Shown: one piece after another, positions 11,667 to 22,944 of the stretch
Layout of the letters: each line of letters starts with the position of its first letter
Position numbering within the stretch: the stretch's first letter is position 1
Source of the DNA: Branchiostoma floridae
Lineage: Eukaryota; Chordata; Leptocardii; Amphioxiformes; Branchiostomatidae
Assembly (NCBI RefSeq): GCF_000003815.2
Contig: NC_049995.1
Location: forward strand, 15,719,163-15,783,162
Length of the DNA: 64,000 nt
Reading direction: 5' to 3'
Notes under the pieces: generated by a model
Databases searched by the model: none
Told to the model about the DNA's origin: nothing
The model's input: only the letters and a program-made list of their open reading frames with translations
Program-made: the position numbers and the translations under genes

Positions 11667-14286
11667 AGCTCGGTGAAGACCCTGTTTAAGTGCACGTGGC
11701 CTGGATGTGGGAAGACCCTCAGCACGTGTTCCGGCATCGAGAGACATGTTCGCTCAGCACATCTGGGGTAAGTCACGCAACTGTTAACCAACCAAAAGTT
11801 AAGTTAAGTTGCCCGTGCATCTGTAGCAGATGATTTGGGGTGGTGCCCATCTCCATTTCTGTAGCCCAGAGGCCACACATTTGTGCAAGCCACTACAGGC
11901 CACACATNNNNNNNNNNNNNNNNNNNNNNNNNNNNNNNNNNNNNNNNNNNNNNNNNNNNNNNNNNNNNNNNNNNNNNNNNNNNNNNNNNNNNNNNNNNNN
12001 NNNNNNNNNNNNNGTAAAGTAGCAGACACATTGTGGTGAACGGTTACATAATGTAGCAAATGGCATGATAGCACAGAGCTAAGGGGTTGATGTCACTAAA
12101 TATAAAATGTGTTGGAGGAAAAAAAAACATAACGGGGGCCGCCCTAAGACGGTCCCCGTCGTAAGACGGAACGGATTTTTTGCTGATCTTATTATCCATA
12201 AGTACACCGTGTTTGTTGCCACTGACTATGCTGATTACAAAGGTAAATAAACCAAGTCCATGCACACAACTTTAATTTGCATTCCAAGTATACTTCAACA
12301 TATTTACTTTATGTTTTAAAAAAAACAGAATTCTAACAGTAATGTTGACAGTGCTGAATCACTGCGGTCACCGGCCTCTGCGTATTGGCGGCTCGTGTCG
12401 CTAACTATACGAACTCTTTCAAGCAGTCACACAACTGCCATGATACACATAAATAAAGCTCCATTAAACACTATGAATATGAGTCTTCAAATGTCTGTTG
12501 AGTAGAAAAGCAACCAAAAGGAAGCGACATAAACATTGCTGCCATTGTACTCCCAAGGGAGTGTGGCCGTGAAGGTGACAGACTAGAGTACGCTCCAAAG
12601 ATTTATTTGACTGTAACAAATGATTCGTGATGTCTATGAAAATAAGACTTGATAGAGAGATGTAGATGATATTTTCATATAATCAGACCGAGTTTTGTTG
12701 ATGTTAGCGGTGTCTTTTTTTCGTAATGTTTTGTTTAGTCGGGCATTCACAATCAGTGCATTCAGCCCATTGCCCGTAAAACATGAGCTGGATTGTTCTA
12801 GGTACAGCCTTCCTCGTGTGAGACAAGAAGTACATACAGTCACGATTTTACTGTCAAAAGTAAGCTAAAATATCACATTATTAATTTTTTCTGTGTACTT
12901 AAATTCACCACTTACTTCTGAAGAGAGCAAAATGTAAAAAAAGCGTACCGAGTTAGGCACACTGTCCAGCGTAGCACAAAATTGGAAGGTTACATACACG
13001 AAATTGTCTCACAGTGTTTGCCGCTTGTAACATGCAGCGCGAAAGGTTCATGAACCACATGAATGCATTTCTTATTCAAGTATGTTGTTCAAATCTATGT
13101 GTAAAAAATTCAGTCATCAAAATTTGACCACTCTCAGGCAACTAGCGATGGAGCGCCATGAGTTTGAGCGCAAGAAAAAGCGTACCGTGTTGGGGCACCT
13201 CCCGTTAACATAAGTCAGACTACAACATGTGAAGGGAAACATGACGTATTTGCTTGCAAATGTCACCTTTCTAGTTTATAGCTAATTTTGTTTTTTTTAA
13301 TTTATTTTGGAAACAGGCCCAAAGATGAGGGTGAGGATGGAGACTGCAGTGACCATGAAGAAGAGTTCTATTACACCGAGATCGAGGTCTCGGTCGACAC
13401 GGTCGCGGACACTTTCGCCAACATGTGCGCGGCGTCCCCACCCCTCCGTCAGCTCTCCCCACCCCCCGTACACCAGGTGGAGATGGCTCGACCCCCCCAC
13501 GAGGACCACATGTACTTCCAGCTCCCCCCCACCGGAAAAGTGGTACAGGCCGTTATTACTTCACAGGTACATGAACCATACAAGCATAAATATGTTTGAA
13601 ATTTTATTTTCTTCATTTGTTTAAAGAATTCTTAGAAAAACAAATTTGCTCTTCCAAATTTGGCTCTCATAATAATTATACATTATTGTGGTGGTGTTGC
13701 TTTATTTATAATAGGAATTGTTTCCTTTGAACTTCAGACAGTCAGTTGCAAAAAGTCAAAATACACTTTACTCCCATTATGAGAAGAAGAAATATAAGTT
13801 ATCACTATAAAGAGGGTCATTTTCAACTGAGAAGTAAAATTTACTGTTTCAGTACCTTATGAAAGATTTGACTAGAAGTTTGCATTGCCATTTTGTATAA
13901 AATTTTCAGATTGACAAGACTGAACAGTTGAAGTTTATTATATTTAACATACATATACCTTGTGTTTTGCTATAAAAAGTTTTAATGATTTTATTTACAA
14001 TTCTCTGCGTTCCTGTCCCCCCAGGGTGCAGCTGCTCCGATGACCATTCCAGTCCCTCCGGCAAGCGCCTTCGCCTGGCAGCAGAGTAACTCCCTCCCCA
14101 GCTCTCCTGTACTGCCCATGGCTCCTACTCCCGTAAGTAGTCTTCTGTCAGTGTGAGCATCTGTCTGTGTGTGTGTGTGTGTGTGTCTGTGTGTGTGTGT
14201 GCATGTCTGTCTGTGTGTGTCCGTGTGTGGATGGCAGCAGAGTAACTCCTGTACTGCCCATGGCGCCTACTCCGGTAAGTATGGAC

Positions 14287-14349
<63 letters not shown>

Positions 14350-15083
14350 ATGTGTGTGTGTGTGTGTCTGTGTGTGTGTGTGTGTGTGTCTGTGTGTGTC
14401 TGTGTGTCTTTATGCGTATAAGTCTGTGTGTGACTGTTTGCTTTATCCGTTCTTCTACACAATTGTTAAATTCTTGCTCCTTTTCCATCCCACAGATTTC
14501 TCCGCCATTCCGTCAGCGCTCCAACAGTGCATCTGTGTGTGTGACTCTATGTTTATGTGTGTATGTGTGTTTGCATGCTAGTGTGTTTAAACTTTGCCTT
14601 ATCCATTCTTCTACAAGTGTTAATTTCTCGTCCCTTTCCTGTCCCGCAGATTTCTCCGCCATTCCGTCAGCGCTCCAACTGTGCATCTGTGTGTGTGTGA
14701 CTCTGTGTTTGTTTGTGTTTGCATGGGAGTCAGCTTGCTTTATCCATTCTTCTACAAATGTTCATTTCTTGCTCCTTGTTGTGCATGTATGATTGTGTGT
14801 GTGTGTGTGTGTGTGTGTGAGTGTTTGCATTCAGCTAATGTTCATTTCTTCTCTCCTTTCCATCCTGCAGATTTCTCCGCCATTCCGTCAGCGCTCCAAC
14901 AGCGCGTCGGCCCGGCAGCAGCAGCACCAGGCCATGTCCCCGAAGACGGCCGGCAGCGTTCCGTTCCCGCGCAAGATCCGCAGCGAGGGCAAGAAGTGCC
15001 GCAAGGTCTACGGGATGGAGAACCGCGACCTCTGGTGCACCCAGTGCCGATGGAAGAAGGCTTGTTCGCGCTTCTTGGACTAG
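11667..15083 (+). CDS. C2H2 / C-clamp transcription factor, 3' part (ZNF395/ZNF704/SLC2A4RG family)
   Basis: Sequence-specific DNA-binding nuclear regulator of the HDBP/GEF family. Four coding exons join in frame: 11667-11767, 13317-13566, 14025-14132 and 14871-15083 (stop TAG), with AG/GT borders and phases 0-2, 2-0, 0-0 and 0-stop. Exon 1 encodes one C2H2 finger (C-x4-C-x12-H-x4-H). Exon 2 opens with an acidic stretch ending in EEEFYYTEI, as in ZNF704/ZNF395. Exon 3 is Pro/Ala/Ser rich. The last exon ends in a C-clamp (C-x12-C-x2-C-x5-C, ending RFLD), the family's hallmark second DNA-binding module. About 224 residues are visible. Vertebrate members are longer, so N-terminal exons must lie upstream; I could not find them between 1 and 11.6 kb. 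A 106-N gap lies in the first intron. The exons at 11667, 14025 and 14871 each have partial copies in the adjacent intron. I cannot decide which vertebrate paralogue is closest. Confidence 0.9.
11908..12013. other. Assembly gap (106 N)
   Basis: Run of N inside the first visible intron of the C-clamp factor gene. The left flank (about 11790-11907) belongs to a dispersed repeat also seen near 19680-19830. Confidence 0.99.
14133..14870 (+). repeat. TG microsatellites with copies of flanking exon edges
   Basis: After the donor at 14132, TG tracts (about 14165-14220 and 14290-14405) flank a copy of the exon end plus donor (14231-14275, lacking 10 nt). Then come two copies of the next exon's acceptor and start: CACAG|ATTTCTCCGCC... 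at 14496 and CGCAG|ATTTCTCCGCC... at 14650, each running into TG-rich sequence. The real acceptor is at 14870. A third TG tract lies at 14795-14819. Confidence 0.85.
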
Positions 15084-15114
15084 CAGCTAAAAAGTCAGAG
15101 TTCCTTAGCCCTGA

Positions 15115-15345
15115 GTAATAGGCCAGCTCACGGTTTGGACTGTGCATGCCCGGGTCAAAGTTGAAGGCGTTTAACTTTGTCCTATTACCCACAATGCATC
15201 ATGCCATGCCCCGGGTCAAAGGTGAAGGCCTTCAACTCTGAAATGTTACCCACAATGCACCAAGCTATGCTCCAGGTCAAAGAAACTTTGACCTATTACC
15301 CAGAATGCATCGCGCGGTGCATGAGCAGCCCAAACCGTGAGTCAG
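15115..15345 (+). repeat. Foldback plus triplicated motif in the C-clamp gene 3' UTR
   Basis: GCTCACGGTTTGGACTGTGC near 15125 pairs with GCAGCCCAAACCGTGAG near 15340. Between them are three ~65-bp repeats around TTACCCACAATGCATC and CGGGTCAAAG. Confidence 0.75.
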
Positions 15346-15360
15346 CTTATACTAGAACTG

Positions 15361-18300
15361 TGATATAGTTTTTTGAGAAAAAAAGGCAGTTACGTGTACT
15401 ACGCTCTTTGTAAATAGTTTTGTACAAAATGTTTGAGGGAACAAGAGAGAGACTTTTTATTGTCTTCCTGATGCAGCATTAGAAAGAATTTTGTAGGACT
15501 GCAAATTTAAGACTGTGAGTTCACTGTTGTAAAAAGGCCGCAGTTTGTCAAGCACTGTCCCTCAGATTTTTCAATGTGAAAAGAAATAATTTGTATTTGG
15601 AAGGGAAGAAGAAAGGAGAGAAAGACACAAAAGTTTTTGCCAATTTAAAGGCAGCTGTACGATACAACAACTTTTTCAGGATTTGAAAACAGAAAAGTGT
15701 TTCGCACTCCCTTGTCAATTTACCAGACAAAATTAAACAACACTTGAACAAACTATCTCTATGATAGTGAACATTTTCTGCCATGTTTATTGCAAAAAAA
15801 GAGTGACACACGATATATTTCTTACAAGAAAATCTGAGAACTGCGTGATCTTACAGGTGTGGCCAAACTTGAACACGATGGTGATCACAGTCTGTGAGGG
15901 TAACATGTAATTGGTGGTGATAGTTTATGGATGTTACGAATAGTACCGTAGGCCGTATAGAATTTCCTGGAAGGAAGAAAAATGTCTCTGGAAAAGACGA
16001 GGCTTTATAATAGAAGCAGGCTAGTTACGGGTTAGGAGAAGGTTGAGTTACTGTCAGCTGTTTCACAGAAGAACAAGCTAAGATAAGACAAGATAATTAA
16101 GATGTTGTATTTTTGAGAGCATTCTTGAAGGTGTTTGCAACAGTGGAACTTGAAACATCCTGAGAATGATCTCATAGAGAAAAGTGATGCTTGTATATAT
16201 CTTACTCCTCGTATGAGCTCAGTCTCTTCCTGTCATCCAATACCTTACAGAATGTATACCAATCTTAATTAAGCTTAATGATTTTAATTACAAGTATGAA
16301 ATACTGGTAGAACTACAGCAATATTCACGTTTGGTTTCATATCCTTTGTTTTGACATAGACACTATAAATGCCATTCAAAAATGGTAAAACACAGTACAT
16401 AAAAAACGTTGGTAAAAAAAAAAAAGAAACTAACTTTCTGATATTTTTGGTAGCAGCTCTATGAGTCGTACTATGTTTAAGGCTGGTTTTCTGCAAAATG
16501 GTAATTTTGTCAGCTTTTGAAAAGTTAGACAAAAGTTAGAAGTATGGAAGAGTCTTAATCTTTTTGTCTTAAGATGAGAAAAGTGTATAAAGTTGTTGTA
16601 CAGCGTGTGTATATGAAAGTACGAGTTCGAACAACCAAAACGGTTGCGTATATTTTTGAGCGGTGTTTGGAAAACGCGGACGAAAGGGAAGAATTGTGGA
16701 GAACGGAGAATGATGTATTTTCGAGTTGAAAGTGTTGATATTTTCGTAAGTAAGCGAGACAAAAAAGAATTGTGAAACTTTGGCCAAAGAGAAGTCAGCC
16801 CTGCACAGATGACTAAGTGATTTGGTGTAAGATGATTCTACCTCGATAACGTGTGTATTTCCAATGCCTTAGGAGTTTATAACAATTGTGTTGAGAATGT
16901 ACGGGAAAAGAAAGCATGTATATAAGTTAAGGTAGAGATTACGAACTGGCCGATTCACTGATTTTACCATGGCCAGTAGAGATCCCGATCGGAGTTTCTG
17001 TAGACAGAAATTCCAATAAGAAAGCAAGTAGAGTTTTAGGTTAGTTACCCTTTTATAAATCCTAAATTTCATGTCAATCCATTGATCATAAGACTAAAAT
17101 TTGTTCACCTCCTTTGCGTATCAATTTATAGTTTGGATATAAAACCTGCTCTGTAACAGATATGCCCAGTGTCACTAACAAAAGATAAAAGTAGTGGATT
17201 CTACCTAAAATGTCTGACCATTTCCAAAATCATATCCAGTTGCTTGAGTAACCGCTATTTGGCATATCTTACAAGGTATATATTACAAGGCTGTCTAAGT
17301 GACATAAGTTGAATTTCGAAGTTTTGTCTATCAAGAGGATATCATTAAGTTTACAAACTACGATCGGGATCTCCAGTGTAATCTCTAACCTATAGCATAC
17401 ACTGTCACAAATACAGCAAATTCTTTTCTCTCCGTTTGTTGAAAATCAAAAGACGTCGTTAGCAGGGCTTAAGAAACATTGACTGTGAGGTTAAGCGTCG
17501 AACCACTAACATTTGGGCACAACTTCCACAATTTTACCACTTTCAATACTTACTTTTCACAGAACCAGAAAACCAGAACAGAACTCACTTACTCAGCATT
17601 AATCATAGGTCAATCAGGAAAATAGTTTTTGCAACATCGACATAGCAAAGGCAAGATGCAAACAGTTGTATTATGTTAACGTTTACATACTTGTGGACAT
17701 TCTGACAAGTTTTTTTACCAGACTGAAGAGAAAAAAAACACAGATTCACACACTTGTGTTAACCCTTTCTCAACTGGCAAAGCCCGTAATCATCAAAGAA
17801 CTGATGTAAAAAGGCTACCTTAGTCTGCAGAGGGTTAAAAAAGTTGCTTGTCTCTCATTCTGGTTTACATGGATACATAGTTTCAGTAAATGGCTAATGG
17901 TAAGAAATTTAGGCCACAGATATATTCCTTTCTCTTATATGTTTTCCAAGTTGCATTTTGTATAGCAAAAATAGTTATCACTTAGGCTACACTATGTCAG
18001 TGATTACTTTGCTTTGATACAGAAGACTTTAAGTTAGCATCTAGAACAAAATGATGTGTGTTGTTCAAGTCCAGCATTCATGGTCTTTAAGTTGACGATA
18101 AGGCATTGTTGTTTATCGTTTATTGTTGTCGTGTATTCCTTTGGCTGTACAAACAACAATGGTTGCCCAACAAACTAATGCCGTAACGCATTGTTTGAAA
18201 AGTTTTCAAAATGAGTCACTGTTATCAAAACTGACTGACAGTAGATATTGTGGCATCACCATAGCAACAGCTCAACCAATCAGAAGGCTCATGTTTAGAA

Positions 18301-18820
18301 TAAGGCATGCTTATTGGTCTAATGGTCTGAACCAATCAGCTTCCTTGTTGCACTTGAACATAGCACATCATCATTTGTCAATATCAACTTATTTCAGATC
18401 TATAACATCTAAGCAAGGAACTTTTATAAAGCTTCTTGATCTAAGATTAAGCAATGTTAAGGGTTTGTTTTGTTCGAAACCATTTCTTGTTGTATTGTCA
18501 AAAGTCATAAAATGACTTTACTAAATATAATTTTTTTCTGATTTATATGATTGTGAACTATGCACTGGATTTTGTGAAAGAACACAACAGATAGAACAAC
18601 AGTCTCCCGGCAACGATAGAACAGTCTCCCGGCAACTAGAGAACAGTCTCCCGGCAACAGTAATCAGGAACATACCATGGTGCGCATACCAGAGGGGTGG
18701 ACAGGCCAACTTAGTTTATACTGGTCCACTCTCTGTTAAGGGTTTATCAATCAACAGTTAATGAACTAGATATGACTGTAACTAGTTAACTAGTTGATAA
18801 CTGTATTCCAGCTAATTATA
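15361..18820 (+). other. Presumed 3' UTR or downstream sequence of the C-clamp factor gene
   Basis: AT-rich, no exon-like ORF. One copy of the dispersed repeat at 17168-17275. Might be transcribed as a long 3' UTR ending near 19570, but this is not demonstrable here. Confidence 0.35.
18597..18659. repeat. Triplicated AACAGTCTCCCGGCAAC
   Basis: Three ~21-bp units with TAGAGA-like spacers. No gene context beyond the presumed long 3' UTR. Confidence 0.85.
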
Positions 18821-19377
18821 CCAGGGCTGTTTCCAGCTTTTAATTTTTATCCATCCTGCACTCATTGTTTATGAGCCCATGTTCTTAATTTTCATTGTTA
18901 AATCTGTTGTTATAAGATTTGCAAAAATATATTTTCACCAATTTTATTTCATAAAGTTTCAGATTTTTTTAACAGATGGGGTGAAAATTTGTCCATCACA
19001 CTCATTGTTTGGGTGCCCAAAATGTTAATTTTCACTGTTACATCTGCCATGATTGTAGGATCACGGAAATATATTTTCATTCAGTTCCATGTCATGGAAT
19101 TTTGTTAACATTCTCCATGGGCAAATACTGTAAATGCATAAATTGTACAGGTGGTTTTATGTTTGCAGTTTTTGTGTTGTAAATTTACCGCAAACTTTAA
19201 ACCGCCACAAACATTTTTCTATGGCAGTAAGAGACTACAGTGCATGGCACTGCCGCCAACTTTAAATCACTGCAAACAGTCCTTTTGCCCGCTAACGCGA
19301 AATTAAATCCCAGCAAACTTAAATACATTTACAGTAACCATCTGGGACAAAGGGACTTGTCATGGAAACAGCCCTGG
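18821..19377. mobile_element. hAT-like inverted-repeat element hosting a nested MITE
   Basis: Ends CCAGGGCTGTTTCC and GGAAACAGCCCTGG. An internal direct repeat (CACTCATTGTTT... at about 18860 and 19000) is diverged. MITE family B is inserted at 19127-19335. Confidence 0.7.
19127..19335. mobile_element. MITE family B, copy 2, nested in a hAT-like element
   Basis: CpG-depleted copy (internal CGCGGT mostly mutated) of the ACTGTAAATGC element, lying inside the inverted-repeat element 18821-19377. Confidence 0.8.
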
Positions 19378-19546
19378 TTCATATTCTCACTTTGAGCAGC
19401 ATTTACAGCATTTATCTTAGACTACTGGGGATGAATCAACTGTACATGAAACTTGTAAACCACGCAAACACGTTTGTTGTATGATCGTGTATCTTGTGTA
19501 CCAGTGACGTTTTGACGTCGACATTGTCAACAACCTTTTCTAGTTG

Positions 19547-19552
19547 AATAAA
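19547..19552 (+). terminator. Candidate polyadenylation signal for the C-clamp factor gene
   Basis: AATAAA followed by a TG-rich and T-rich stretch (19560-19590). No other gene is seen between the stop at 15083 and here, so this could close a ~4.5-kb 3' UTR, long UTRs being common in this family. Transposon copies inside the interval make this uncertain. Confidence 0.35.
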
Positions 19553-19989
19553 CAATGTTCTGTATAGAAAGTGCTTGTTTTTCTTGAGTGTTCTAGTTGA
19601 CATTGCTCCAGTTCATAATCTATACAGTAGAGCTAAGATAGGTCGCAATATGGGGGCTAGATACAAAGTGTGGTTTGAAGTTAAAGTTGTCCTTGCATCT
19701 GTAACAGATGCTTAGGGTTGGTGCCCATCTCTATTTCTGTAGCCTTTGGGCCACACGTCTCTGCAAGCTACTACAGCAGAGGGCGTTGCACTAACTGCTG
19801 TTGTAGAACACTGAATAACAATAAAGGTGGTATAGAACCAGACACGTGGGAAGAAAAGGATAGGCCCAATTTATCTCACAAGCGCAGAATGGAGTAAGGT
19901 CAAAGCAAACATACGTCAGGAACCAATTATTTACTTCTACTGCAAGGGAGAGAGAAAGACAGTTCAAATAATACTTCTTGAGATTAACA

Positions 19990-20200
19990 AATTGAAATTG
20001 TTTGGCAACAGAGGTTGTGGTAGACCAAGGAAAACCTGGATGGAGTGTGTTTGGTGAGACATCAAAATGTGTGGTTTAACTAGGGTGAACCCGCTGGACA
20101 GAGCCGCATGGAAGTGCGTGTGAAGACTATCCGACTGCTGCCTGCCCCTGTGACAGGGAACCCAGCAGCAGTATAATCAAACACTGGGTACTACTACTAA
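19990..20200 (+). pseudogene. 3' tail of a non-LTR retrotransposon (LINE), degenerate
   Basis: A broken frame reads GCGRPRKTWMECV... KMCGLTRVNPLDRAAWK, the shape of the C-terminal tail of many LINE reverse transcriptase ORFs, followed by a short ACT-rich tail near 20190. Stops interrupt it. 5'-truncated. Confidence 0.6.
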
Positions 20201-20235
20201 CAAGATACCCTGGAGGAAAAGAATAGCCCATATAT

Positions 20236-21656
20236 ATGCCACAGACAGCATGTGCCCCATTCAAAACACCACAAAAGTATGTGCTGAAAGTATTTAAAGC
20301 ATGTGTAGAGGCTATTTTGCTTTATGGTTCAGACTCATGGACACTAACTAAGTCTCTGTCCAAGAAACTGGATTGTCACTACACCCGTCTGCTTCGTTAC
20401 GCTCTGAATGTACCCTGGCAGAGTCGCATCGGAAACATAAAACTGTACAATGGACTTCCCCCGATCTCTAGAACTATTCGCAACAGGAGTGAAACAAGGA
20501 TGTATTTTATCCCCCTTTCTATTTGTTATTGTCATTGACTTCCTTATGAAGAAGACCAAACAAGTCGGAGATGGCATAGCTTTTGGTGACGGGTCACTGA
20601 GTGATCTCGACTTCGCAGATGATTTAGCTGCTTTGGCCAACAGTTGTGAGAATCTGCAAGGTTTCACAGAAAGACTCTCTACCACAGGGGCGAAAATTGG
20701 ACTCAGAGTAAGTGGAGAAAAACCAAAGCATGACAACATCCATATGCAGCACAATCGTGCTTGAAATGAAGTAATCCAGTATGTCGACAAATTCCACTTA
20801 CTTAGGCAGCATTATTACTATGTTTGGTGGCACAGAAGAAGACGTCAAATCTAGGCTTGGCAAAGCTACTGGTATGTGGCAATATTTGAGAAAATTCTGG
20901 CTATCTAAGCAAATCAGTGTACCGTTAAAGTTAAAGTTATTCCAGACTATTGTGATGCCAATAGCCACATATGCATGTGAATCGTGGAAATGCACTGCAG
21001 AGGTAACGCATTCACTAGACACTTTCCAACGTAAATGCCTTAGGACAATCCTAGGCATCTCCTGGCGTGACCACGTCACAAATGAAGAGCTCATGCAAAG
21101 AGCTAAGGTGCCTCTAGCCAGTGAGACAGTCAGAAGAAGAAGATTGAGATTTGTTGGACATGTATGGCGTCTATCCGACAAAAGAACAACAAAAACAGCT
21201 ATGTCATGGGCTCCTAAGGGCACCCGCCCCAGGGGCAGGCCTAAAACTACACTAAGACGGACAATCTTGAATGATGGAAGAAAAATGGGTTTAAACAGTA
21301 TGGAGAGCATGGCAGTAGCAGCGCAAGACCGCACGCTTTGGAGAAGATATGCTCGACGAGTCGACCAATGCAACAGTGTTGCGGGAGGAACTAAGGTCTA
21401 AGGTAAGTCTAGAACTATTCAGAAAAGAAGACTGGCCCTTGCTGGCCATGTAGCACGTCATGAGGAGATGGCCTCCAAAGTTCTCCTCTGGGAACCTGAT
21501 GCAAAGAGAAAAAGGGGACGACCGAACCTGACACTTAAGAAAGTTTTGGAGGAGGAGGTTGGGTTAAAGGACTACAACCTACTAGCCATCATGCTAGATA
21601 GAGATGCATGGTCAGACATTGTTAATGGCACCTCATACGAGGATGAACTGAACTGA
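20236..21656 (+). mobile_element. LINE C-terminal fragment (host), split by a second LINE
   Basis: The post-RT region of a non-LTR element is read at 20258-20479 (LLYGSDSWTLTK...) and continues in the same frame at 21421-21656 (RRLALAGHVARHEEM... RGRPNLTLKKVL...). The two halves are interrupted by the fragment 20480-21407. TCTAGAACTATTC at 20467-20479 and 21408-21420 is a perfect 13-bp target duplication. 5'-truncated: no RT domain of its own is seen. Confidence 0.85.
20480..21407 (+). mobile_element. 5'-truncated LINE (RT to C-terminus), inserted in another LINE
   Basis: Starts inside the reverse transcriptase at ATGVKQGCILSP, includes the active-site-type motif LDFADDLAAL, and then the thumb/C-terminal part (YLGSIIT... 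RRRRLRFVGHVWR... RGRPKTTLRRTI). It is broken by a TGA at 20762-20764 and a 1-nt frameshift near 20790. Ends a few bases after its own stop (TAA at 21399-21401). Flanked by the 13-bp duplication. Non-functional. Confidence 0.85.
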
Positions 21657-21722
21657 ACTGACAGCATGTGTAGTGTAGTGATGACACGACGAAGAAGAAT
21701 GTGCATGTGGCTGACATAGGTG

Positions 21723-21920
21723 ACTGTAAATGCAGAAATGTTCGCGGTGGATTAATGTTCGCGGTTTTCGCGGTGACCACTTTACCGCGAATTTAAAACC
21801 ACCGCGAACATTTTTCTATATTGCAGTCTATGGTGTTATCGCGAACTTAAATCCACCGCGAAAGGTCCCTTTTCCGCTACCGCGAAATTAAATACCCGCG
21901 AACTTAAATGCATTTACAGT
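21723..21920. mobile_element. MITE family B, copy 3
   Basis: Well-preserved copy with intact CGCGGT motifs and termini ACTGTAAATGC/GCATTTACAGT, just after the nested LINE tails. Confidence 0.85.
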
Positions 21921-22944
21921 ACTTAAGTAAGATGCTGAAATTATATTCAGAGACAACACAACAGTAGACATCTCATTGTCTATATTCAATATCAAGTCAT
22001 TCAAACATATAAGCATGTCAAACTTACTGTGATATATTATCATTTTCAAAATAGATTTTATACACAAATCTGTTTTAAGTTATTGAGAATCTTTAGAGAC
22101 AATAACATGTCCATGTATTGGGAATGATCTATAGTGGAGGAAAACTGCTCTGCAATTTTCAAACTGCTTATATATCACTGATGAAACCATTCCATTCAAC
22201 CATACTAGTGATAGTATTATTCATTGAACATTGACATTTGCATAAAATGTACACTTCTTTGATGTTTTTGAACACCCAGCCATAAAAATTCATACTTTCA
22301 GCTCTAGATTCCTGCCGACAGTTCATAATCTGGCACCAAAACTTGGAAGAAAACATTATCAAATACAAATGACAGCAAATATTGTAATACTAGTATATTC
22401 CAACAGTATGTAATCGTAATGGTTATGCACTGTTTGCAAAGGTATTCTCTAGCTCTGGCACAAGAACAAGTGTTTAGTTACATGCACTTTTGTCATTTTT
22501 TCAAATGAAGAGCCATGGGCTTTGCTACTAGTGCCACCTATTGGTCAAAGGGAGTACTGCACCTAGCTTCCATGACAGCAAGTTTTGACCAAACATAACA
22601 ACTTACATACAAGAGTACCATCATTGAAGGAATGTACTTTATCATAAAGTTATTATTTGAAGTTTACAATCTGGCCAAAATATAATTTTGTAAAGCACTA
22701 GTTTGCTATTCCAACCGCAACTGCAAATGCGGCACTTCACTCGCTTGTACCTCCATTACAAACTTTCATACAAAGGTAACTGTTTTCCCTCTTCTAGGGT
22801 ACATTACCCTTTCTTTTTTGATAATCAGAGTGTAGGGGATACAAATCACAGCATTAATTATACAAATCACAGCATAGGGGGCACAAATAACAGCATAGGG
22901 GTCCCTTATGTTCAACTTTGCTGGCGAAACGCCTGACCTCCATG
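21921..22944. other. Gene-free spacer 3' of SDR copy 1
   Basis: No gene recognised. Tandem AAATCACAGCATA-type units at 22845-22905 resemble a similar array at 3505-3570. Presumably contains the SDR-1 3' UTR, but no convincing AATAAA was identified on the minus strand. Confidence 0.4.

Noticed and set aside
14148-14792. Long Cys/Val and His/Thr ORFs on both strands
   Set aside because: They are translations of TG/CA microsatellite, not genes.
20798-21373. 191-codon minus-strand ORF
   Set aside because: Antisense shadow of the LINE C-terminal frame.
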